Shown here: positions 23,424 to 34,000 of the stretch, piece after piece
How the letters are laid out: every line of letters starts with the position of its first letter
How positions within the stretch are numbered: the stretch's first letter is position 1
Virus record (IMG/VR): IMGVR_UViG_3300010354_000103
Location: 1 to 58,168 of that record
Length of the DNA stretch: 58,168 nucleotides
Source: a virus
Strand: one strand, 5' to 3'
Made by a program: the position numbers and the translations under genes
Notes under the pieces: generated by a model
What the model was told of the DNA's origin: nothing
What the model saw: only the letters and a program-made list of their open reading frames with translations
Databases searched by the model: none

Positions 23424-25055
23424 CTAGAATGCCCTGATTAGATTAGTGATAGCTAATGAAGCTGTTGGTATAGTAAATATAATTTGAAATGCCGAAGGCA
23501 CGTTATCTGGAGTTAAATTTGGAACTACACTAGCAGTAATTGACTCTGGAATAAACAAACTACCGTTATTATAAGTAATATTCATAGATCCTTGGTGATC
23601 ATGTGGTTGAATTACATCAAGTACTGTCAAATTAGTTCTAGTTGTTTTAGTAAAACTAGTTGCTGATGTATTAAAAAGAACTTTTTGTGGAGCCTGTGTT
23701 AAATCACTACCCAATCCACCAGCTAAACCATCATCATAATTTATATAGTAATTCAAAGCTTTATCATCGGAAAAAGGTATATAAGTTCCTTCTCGTATCT
23801 TTCCATCAGCAATTAATGTTGCTAAAGCATTGCTACCAGAGCTAACATTATTATTACCATCTCTCAATTTTATAGCATCAGTAAACCAGTTTTTACCTAT
23901 ACCATGACCAGATGATGCTGTATATAATGGTGTATGAGTTCTTGCTGGCAAAGTTCCAGCGACAGATCCCAGAGCATATCTACCAACTCCAGTTTCAAAA
24001 GGAGAACTAATAGTAACTCTTCCAGTAGATTTTGATTGTCCCCATTCATTGTATCCATCTAGGTGTCCATTTGTTCCACATTCAGAATCTTTTCTTTGGC
24101 AAAAAATACCATAAATGTTATATAAACAGTAAGCATAATCACCAATTGTGACTTGAGCATTTTCAAAAACTCCAACCCCACTACCAGGAGCGTCAGCAGC
24201 ATCATTTTTATTAGTTGTATAATAAGATCCTGGATGTAAATGCTGAGGGAAATGTTGTCTACCTAATTTTCTAGGAACAATATAGACTGGCGTAATATCA
24301 AAACCTGGAGTAAATCTTAAATTAGTGCCATCAGTATGTTTAATTAATCCTTGGAAAAATCCATTACCAATTCCAGTTACAGTAATAGTAATATTATTAG
24401 CACTAGAAGAACCGCCAATTAAATTAAAAGGAATGGTCAAAGTATTTCCAACAGCATATCCAGATCCTTTTTGTTTTAAAATAACCGTATATGTTTGGTT
24501 GGTATTTTTAACTACATTAAAAAATGCTCCAGTACCATTCCCTGTAGTTGTAGTAGCAGCAATATTACTATAAAGAGTTGTAGTAGTAGCTGTTGGAGCA
24601 GTTCCAGTGTATGTAAATGTGGTGATAATACCATCAGGATCTGGAGTATAACTAAAATTTAAATCTGTTCTGGCATATACAGTCTGTGGTGGACCTAAAT
24701 CTCCTTCATCTCCAATATATTGACTCACAACAGCAGCAGCTGCTGGAGTGTCTACATTTATTGTTGGTTGTGCTAATGTATTTGAAGTAAAATAAGATAC
24801 AGAAATATCAGCCAGTCCTTTCTGATTTATGGTCGGCAATTTGAAAGTTCCAGAATAATTCGGAAATGTTCCACTAACGTTTCCACCATAACTATCTTTT
24901 AATTTTCTTGCCAGTAAAGGATATTCATTAGCATTTAATTCTGCTCCATTACATAGTAACCAACCTTTTGGAATTTTAGTTAATGCTCCCACCCATGGCA
25001 CAACCGATCCAATTGGTTGTGCCTCTGCTGTACGTACTATGTTGTATGATGTCAT
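23424..25055 (-). CDS. Tail-collar domain fibre protein, 543 aa
   Basis: This 543-residue protein starts almost directly with a collar domain: IGSVVPWVGALTKIPKGWLLCNGAELNANEYPLL (about residues 16-49), then FKLPTINQKGLA. It continues as a beta-rich shaft with HFPQHLHPGSYY and PHDHQGS histidine motifs like those in gp12-type short tail fibres. It follows the 3673-aa structural gene by 1 nt. It is likely a baseplate fibre that contacts the host surface. Confidence 0.75.
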   Translation of the reverse strand: MTSYNIVRTAEAQPIGSVVPWVGALTKIPKGWLLCNGAELNANEYPLLARKLKDSYGGNVSGTFPNYSGTFKLPTINQKGLADISVSYFTSNTLAQPTINVDTPAAAAVVSQYIGDEGDLGPPQTVYARTDLNFSYTPDPDGIITTFTYTGTAPTATTTTLYSNIAATTTTGNGTGAFFNVVKNTNQTYTVILKQKGSGYAVGNTLTIPFNLIGGSSSANNITITVTGIGNGFFQGLIKHTDGTNLRFTPGFDITPVYIVPRKLGRQHFPQHLHPGSYYTTNKNDAADAPGSGVGVFENAQVTIGDYAYCLYNIYGIFCQRKDSECGTNGHLDGYNEWGQSKSTGRVTISSPFETGVGRYALGSVAGTLPARTHTPLYTASSGHGIGKNWFTDAIKLRDGNNNVSSGSNALATLIADGKIREGTYIPFSDDKALNYYINYDDGLAGGLGSDLTQAPQKVLFNTSATSFTKTTRTNLTVLDVIQPHDHQGSMNITYNNGSLFIPESITASVVPNLTPDNVPSAFQIIFTIPTASLAITNLIRAF

Positions 25056-25056
25056 C

Positions 25057-28000
25057 TTAGATCTCCATTAACCACCAACCTTGTTGAGTAGTAGGGGCAC
25101 CAGTAGCAGTGCCATCATAATTTGTAGCTCCAATAAAGATTAAACCAAGAGCAGCATTTGGTGTTTGAACTATTAGTTCCCCTCCATTATATGTAGATCC
25201 TGGATCAGGTGAACCACCAGAGTTGGTAGAATCTCCCTGAATTTTAATTCCAGTTGGAGCTCTAAACTTCAACGAAGTATTGTAAGTTAATAATCCACCA
25301 ACATCTACAACTCGAATCATATCTCCAGTAGTTGGAGCAATTGGCAACTTGATAACTGTATTAGCGGAAGCAGCAACAAAGTAATTAACGTTAGAAACAG
25401 CTTCGATAATTTCTACACCACCACCAGCATAAACCCACTTTCTAGCACCAGTAGGAGTAAAGAATCCAGATTGTCCAGCAAAATCAATAGCGCCAGTATT
25501 ATTAACTTTAAATATGTTAGTTTCTGTAGTTACGCCGCCATTTGTTACTAACTTATTGACAGTAAGATCACCACCAGTAAGTCTTATATCACCGCTGAAA
25601 ACGTTTTCTCCTGTACCATTTGAAGTTAAAGTTCCACTAATTGTTAGATTACCAGTTGAATTTTGTAGTGTTAATCTATTTGTAGTTCCATCGCTGGCAG
25701 TAATCGTTAAATTACCACCCTTCATTAAAGTGTTTCCTGTAGAACCAGTTACAACAAATTTATCAAATGACTGACCACCAACATTTAGATTACCTTGTAA
25801 GAAGGTATCTCCATTAGAACTTTCGACAATAAATTTAGCATTATTTGATCCAGAAGTGCCATCAGTAACTACTAACTTATCTACACCTGTAGTCGTAGAA
25901 CCAGATAATGTAATTGTTTTATAAGCAGTTGTAGTTCCGTAAATACTAGTATTACCAGTTGTAGATTCAACCACAAATAGTTCTGTTGCTGGAGCTCCAC
26001 CATCATTAACAACAAATCGCTGAATAGATGTTTCTGTAACCCCATTTACATATGTCAATTCTCCTAAGAATCCTTCAGCATTTGGAGATAATCTGAAGAT
26101 GTCACCAATCGTTACAGTTCCACTAAATGTACCAGTAGTGGCGTTTTGGAGTGTTCCATTAATAGGAGCACTTAATGTAGTAGTTAAATAGCTAACATTT
26201 CTAGAAAGGTTATATCTAACAAGTACAGCATTATCTGGGTGATCATGTCTTAAGAACTTATATCCACTAGGAGCAGTGCCATCAGTTACCATTCCTCCAC
26301 TAGAAGTTAATTGATTTCTTGCTCTCTTAACTTTCAATCTTAGTGATGGTGGACCAGAAACGTTATTGATATTAGTAATTTCAACGATTTCAACAAGTTC
26401 GCTGTATTGCTCACCAACTGGAGATAAAGTTGTATTTTGTCCAAGAACTTGTACAGATCTGTCGATAAGTAGATAAGCTCCAACTTCATATTCTAGAGAA
26501 GTTGCTGTTTCTCCTAGTGGCAAATAATATATCTCTTGGTTGGTAGGATCGACTCTCCAAGTAGTATTACCATATGCTGCTAATCCTTCAGTATCAATTG
26601 TCTTATTAATGACTTGTCTCTTAAACAGATCAATATTAAAGTTAGTTGTGTTGTTTCCAGCATTATGAGTTTGTGTAGAAACACCAAATGAACCTCTTCT
26701 TAGCTGGAACTGACCAGAATTTAAACCACCTGCTAAGGTAGTATCGCCATTCATCTGAGTATTGGCGAGAACTAATAATGAGTTTTGAATGGTTGTTGTT
26801 CCACCCAAAGCGCCAATATTAACAGTAGCAGCAGATGTAGCAATATTTGCCTTAGATGTAGTTAGAGTTAAGAAATCAACTTGAGCAGCGTTAGATTGAA
26901 TTCTAGCAATACCAGTAGAGTTTGTTAGTCCTCTACCAAAAGCAATATCACCATCAAATTCAGCATATCTATTATAGACTTTTAAGATACTACCATTTTC
27001 TAAACTGTTACTATTTTTAGCATAACCACCACCAATTCTGACTACGCTAGTTGAAGTTGCTGATGTATTATCAGCCGTTCCAAGATTAACAATTGAAGAT
27101 GTGCCAGCAGAATGAATGTTTAAAGTACCAGTCTGACTAAAAGCACCGAGATTTATAGTTGAAGTGGCAGCAATATTACCGAAGTTAATTGTCTGTGCTG
27201 ATGTGGTAACGCTAGCAATGTTTAAGCTAGTAGCAACGTCAAAAGCATTGACAGAAAGAGCATTTGTTGGTATTAAATTAAAGAATGTAGAACTTGTACT
27301 TAAAGTACCGCCGTTAACTTCAAGATTTGATTGTAATTTAGTATCTTCGGTAATTCTAGCATTTCCAACAACAACAAATGTTCTGTCAAGATCAGTCGAT
27401 AAAGTGCCATTATTTGTCGTATTGATACCGAATCTACCACTATTTGTGGTCATAACACGAATAGTAGCAGCACTATTTGGAGTTGTGCTATCACCACCAA
27501 TCAGTAAAGCATTATCTTCAGAATTAAATGTTCTAGCAGCAAGTGCTGTGTTAGAAATGAAATTATTTGGAGACGTTGAAAGAGTTTTACCACTAATGAA
27601 TACTGTACCCACAACATCTAGATTTGCTCTAGGTTGAACAGCACTCGAAACAAATCCGTTTACTTGATCTCCACCAGCGCCGTGCTGTGCTCTAGCAAGT
27701 GTGTTAATACCTAATCTAAAGTCACCCCAATTATCAGTATTTGTTCTAAGTGCTTCTCCACCTAAAATACCTGTTTCTTTCCAAGCATTTCTAGAAATTT
27801 CTATAGTAGAACCAGTAACCACAGTTGGGTCATTGGGACTTGTAGTAATAACAAACGGACAGATTACAGTAAAGCTAGTAGATGTTTTAGCAGTTACTGC
27901 TCTAATACCATTTACATTAGTAAATCTTCCAGTCAAACCAGCAATTCTTAATACCGATCCAACCACAATATTTACAGCAGCATCTGTAGTTAATACTCCA

Positions 28001-31000
28001 GGTTGTAAGTCAAACCTAACCGAAGTATTACCTAGAGCAGTTACAGTAAATACATTAGAACTAATATCAGCATAATAATTAGAATAAATCCAACCTAAAG
28101 ATCCAGTAGATCCTACTTCTCTACCCTTTAATAAAATATCTCCTGGTTTTGGTGATGAAAGACCAAATTGTACAGCAAATCCTAGAGTACTTAATTCCTG
28201 ATTTGGTGTATGATTCGATGGTGTATTGCCATCAGTTTGATCTACATGAGTTCTAATGCTATAGTCTTGACCACTGAGTAGAGTATTTCCTCTTGGATTT
28301 AAATTGAAAACACCAGCCCAAAGTTGATTCTTATGTAGTACAATATTACCATTGGAAGGAATGGTGCTTAAATCAAATGATTGACTATCTAGTGCTAAAT
28401 CATCTCCAGCAGTAGAAGAAACATTAGATACTACTGTTAGAGCATTTGGTTCATTTGCTTCAACATTAATTGTAACAGGATTGTTAAAGTTAGCATTACC
28501 ATCTACTGTAATATCTTTTTCAAATACTACAGGTAGTTCAAATGTAGTTACAAGACCGCCAATATCACCAGTTTCATCAGCAGAATCAACTAAAACTGCT
28601 TGCTCTAAGAAAGTTTCTTCACCTGTAATAGCATTGATCTTACGGTTACCAATGTAAAGATCACCATTAGAGTTTAGACCTGTATAGAATACAATACCAC
28701 CATCTTCTTTCTTCGATTGAGCATAGAAGTCTTGAATGTCGGAAAGAACAACTTCTTGGCGGAGTGGGAAACCAGTTGAGTAGTTACCAGGACCAAAACC
28801 TAGATATTCGAAAGTATGGTTACCAGAACGAGCAATAGATGGTCTACGTAGTTCAACATAAAGTTTACGCTCAGTTGGATATGGAGAATCACCACAAATA
28901 GCAATTTTTCTATCTTCAGACCCAGAAAGAGCATTTCCTTCTTGTGCTGAAATTGGAGTGTCAATATATTCATAACGTGATAAAGCTGGATTTTCAACTA
29001 GATCAAAAATAACTTCTTTTGTTTCGCTGTTTTTAGAATCGTTTGTAGTTACAAGTCCATGTACATAGTTGTTAGCAGCACAAACAGTAGCAGGAGTATC
29101 TTTAATTGATGTATTTCTGCTTCCATCCTGTTCAATCTGGAACCAAAGTGGATCATTTTTGTAGTTGAGTGGATATAATTGTGAAATCGGTTGAGAGAAT
29201 CTATAATTTCTAAAGTTCTCTCCAACACCTGGACCAGTTGGATATGGGGAAATATTACCCTTGATACAAGTCAAGTAGTAAATACCTTGCTGCTGATTTG
29301 GAATTCTTCTTTGAATCTCATCAATGTCAAAGATATAGAAAGTATCTTCAATTTCTCCAGCATCTTCAACAGAAATAACTCTATATTGTACACTATCATC
29401 ATCTTCAATAATGTCACCAGGAGTTACTGTTAAGACATTAGCATCCTTATTGCTGTAAAGGTAATCTTTTTTAGCAGACTTACTTAATGAATTATTATTG
29501 CTTCCAACACTATTCTCTTTTGCTAGTAAATCAGCATAAATCAATACAGGATTTCCGTTTCCATCAAATACTGGATTGTTATTAGCATCAAGTACTGGTT
29601 GAGAGAATCTTGTATTAACAAGAGAATTGTAATTAATATTCTTATTGTCATCAATATTCTTGATAATTAAATAATGCTCACCAGTTTCTTCAATATTAAA
29701 GTACCCCTGTAACCATCCACCACCTACTGAATAACCAGACCAAGTAATTCTACTTAAATCAGTAGTTGTAGAAGAGTTAACTCTAAATGATCCTCCTTGA
29801 GGAGCACTAATTTTTACAGTAGTAAACTTATCATTTTTAAGAGCATCATTGGTAATAGTGTGATCAAATACCGTTAATTCTAGCAAATCAGATCCACTAA
29901 TATTAACTTTTCTAGCAGACTGAATTGTAAAGGCAATCTTACTAGATGTTTTATCACTAGTAATTTGTTTTGTTTGACTTAATTTGTATGGATCATAATC
30001 AAAATTATCATTTAATTCATCGGCAGTTAAACCTAATTGCTGAGTAATTGTACCACCCGTTGGATTTGGTATTTGTGTCTCAAAATAAGCAATATTTGGA
30101 CTACCACTAGCAACTTTCTTAAGTACAATACGCTGTGGTAATAGTTTTCTTGTTTCGTCAGTTCTTGCTTTGATGACAAATCCATTAAGGGGATCACGTA
30201 CACCATCAGCATATTCTGGGATTACATAACGTAATCTATAAATTCTATCATTAGCTTCTCTTTCATCAGTAAGTCTTCTATAGAAAGTATTTTTACTTCT
30301 CTCATCCTTTAATGTTGATCCAAGTTCATGTAATCTTCTAATGATATTATACTGTTCTGTTGTTTCGTCTTTAACATTAATATACCATAAACCAGTTGTA
30401 GCAATATTTGTAGTTGTGTCAACAGTTTGTGCTGCCACATCAAATCTAACTGGACTTACTCTCTTATCAGCAAATACATAGAAATTTTTACCATATCCAG
30501 AAGTAAATGTAACTCTAGGTGTTCCAGCTAAAGCTTCTGCTGCTGAAGTGTGAACGCTAAAAGATTTAGAAGAAACGTATCTAGCATAATAGTATTGGTC
30601 AGTTTCTACTGGTTGACTTACGCTATTAACTGTAATTTGTGGCAATTCAGAATCATTAGGATCTCCAAATGTTCTGAAGAATATTCTTTGTACTTGATTG
30701 ATATTTCCTGGAACATCAAAGATGTGAGGAACATCTGTCTTGATTTCATCAGTTATCTGATTTTGGAAATTACATGTATATTGGTGTAGATCATATGTAG
30801 AATCTAGCGTATATTGCTGTAATTCAATTTCAACATTTGGATCAACAGCATCAGTTTCTGACGAATAGATGTAAATGCCAGAAGCAGCATTCTCTTTTGT
30901 GCTAGCAAGCATCAACTTAGTTGATGAAGTAGGACCAAAAATATTTGGATATTTAGTAGAATCTGAATAATCTTCTGGATATGTTCCTCTTCCTGGGGCA

Positions 31001-34000
31001 ATTACATAATAAATTGTGTTAGTATCAAATCCTCTAGGAAGTCTAATAACTCTCTTATCTGGATTTGTTCCTGCTTTTGCTCTAGGAACAAGTTTTACTG
31101 GAGTTCCTGTTTCGAAGTTATGTGGATTCGATGTGCCACCACCAGTATTAACTGTGAATATCGTCGATCTAGTGGCAAGGTTAGCAGTATCTAATGTTGG
31201 TTCTACCCTAATAATATTTGTAAATTGAGGAGTTGTTTTTGTAATTCCAGTTAAATTACCAGGAATTTCTTCTGTGCCAATTGATTGAACAATTATTCCC
31301 ATCAATGTGTTAATATTAGAAGCAATATTAGCACAGGTTGGACTTGAAGGATCAACAATAATTGAAAGATCTGTATATTGTTCTAATGAAGATCCAATAA
31401 TAGTAATAGGTTCGTTTCTCATGGCTTCGATAGCCATGAGTGCTACTTGGTTGTAAACATAGACAGATTGCTCTCTTTCACCAACTAATAAAGATGGTTG
31501 AGTAGCATAAATCAAGGCAGCTTCGTAGATTTTGCTGTTAGATCCATACTTAATGTTAAATGCTAAAGCATCAATAACTTGTAGAACATCATCAATACAA
31601 TTTTGGTTACCACCAGGAACAGAGAATCCTGGGTATTGTTGTAACATTCTAGCAACAGCAACTTCAGCAATAAGTTGTTTATTTGATGTAATTAAATTTG
31701 AAGCATCAATATATCTACCACTTAAAGGAGTTAGTCCTTGATTTAAAATTAGATTGACATTACTAAAATATCCCTGAATAGTAGTTTCAATATTATTACA
31801 CTCTGGATAACCTTTATCTGTTCCATCCCAGGTGCTGGTATCTTGAATGATAGAAGGATCTTTTGTGGCAAACTGTGCTGCCCATACACCCTGTAAATTA
31901 TTTTCACTATCAGTCAATGATCCTGTCTTAGGCAATTCAAAGTAGAGATATGTACCACCACTAGTAGTTGTAAGAGCATTTACTGGTGTGCCGCTGTTTA
32001 ATTTGCTGCCTTGAGTACCAATTTCTATTTGAGTAGCATCAACAATCCTCTTAACATAAACATTAGAAGGAATAGCAGCATTGCTTGTAACTTCTACTGC
32101 TCCAGGATTTAATCTTCCATCAGTGAAATTAGTAGTATTATAAGCATATTGTGTTACTTTCATTCCAACAAGAATACCACTAGTATCACCAATATCAATA
32201 ATAGCCGATCCAGCATTAGTAGAGCAATTTCTAACTAAGTAATCAAAATTTCTCATTGCTGAGATACAAAGATTTTTCACATAGTCAAGTGCTTCAATTG
32301 TTTCATTCAATTCATTTGGAATATAAGCAAGTTGACCACCTACATAGTATCCTTCGGCGGCTTGAATAGTATTAATATTTCCACCCAATCTCAAATCTTG
32401 AACAACAGCATCTACAAAATAACCAATATCTCGTTGACACTTGGAAATAGTAATATTAGTATTAGTTAAAAGATCTGGATACTTCTCGGTAATATAACCG
32501 TATGCTTCTTGCTGAATGAATAACTTATTATCTTCTACTCTATTAGCAGCATCCTGGGCAAGATTATCAATAGAAATACCATCTGGATTCAAAGTGTCCA
32601 AAGATACAGTATATCTCTTAAATCCTGATGGTTCTAGTGTACAATTATATTCTTCAGTAGCGCCAGTTGTTGACTTAAGTTTCAAATAAATCTTTTCATC
32701 GCTCTTAGCACCTAATCTATATCCTTCAATGGTAGTAGTTGGTTTTGTGAAAGGATCTGAAGCATTGTCAGCACCATAATACAACTTAGTATTATTAGAG
32801 TCAAGTTTTGTTGGTTGTAAAGCAAGTGAATAGTACTTTAATGTATTTTCATTGAAAGCACTATCATCAATTTCTTTAACTGGAATAATATCAGTAATAT
32901 AACCACCTTTGTCTTGGTTAAAGGCAAATCCTTTAAATCCAGTGGCATGAAGTGAAGTATTACCGAAGTTAGAGTTAGAGTTGGTGATAGACATATCACC
33001 ACCAGACTCCATCAAAAAGTGATCATGGAAACCTACAGCGAATACAGATACACACTGAATGAAAGCATCATTAGAAGCACGGATGTGGAAGTTTCTCCAA
33101 TCATCCTTCCAGTAAGCATCTCCTTTGGTGTGGTAAGGTACTGTAGCAAAAGCATCAGTCAGTGATGCCTGATTCCAAGTGTTAGTAAATTCATCATAAC
33201 GAATGAATGCCCTATCGTCCTTCTGTAGAGATACACCAGTGTACTGGGCAACAACCATTGAGCGGAAACCAGTTGATTTGGCACCATCCGCCCACATTCC
33301 ACAAATACCCCAAGTAGAACGAATTGAACAGTTAAAGACATATGGAGAAGCAGACTCAACGGAATCAATTTCTGCCTGTGAACGAGCGTTAATGCTTAAT
33401 GAAGGAGTTGTTCCTGTGCTATATCCATCTGTTGTAATGTCTAATCCCAGAATAGCAGTAGTAGAATTAACTACATACTCAAATACTTTAGGATTTCCTC
33501 CAATATTCGTTCCAGTAACTTTAAATGTACCATTTAAAAGATCACTAAGACCATTATCAATAATGGCAACATACTGATCTTTAAAATATCCGTGAGCAAT
33601 TTTTGTAGTAACTCTTACGGTAGTCTTCTCTGGATTTTCGTTAGTAACTAACTTAATATTGACAATGCTTCTTGTATCAGAAAGAGGACCAACAATTCTA
33701 TTTTCTTGTGGTAGTGGTTCAAAATCTCCATCATCAATAGTTGGTTGGAATAGAGCAAATGCTCTTGCTACTTTCTGATAGTAACGATCCAGTTCTTCAT
33801 TTTCTGCATATTCCATGATGCAGATTTTATGGTGAGAATACTCTGGAACAGCAAGTTGAGAAACGTTACCTTTCTGGAAGTAAACTTTACCTACATTATC
33901 ATCAGTATCAAATAGAGGAGAATTTGATGACAAATCTCCATCTTTAATCGTAAATTGCCAAATATAGCAACCACCAGTTAAATTAAAGATTGATGTTCTT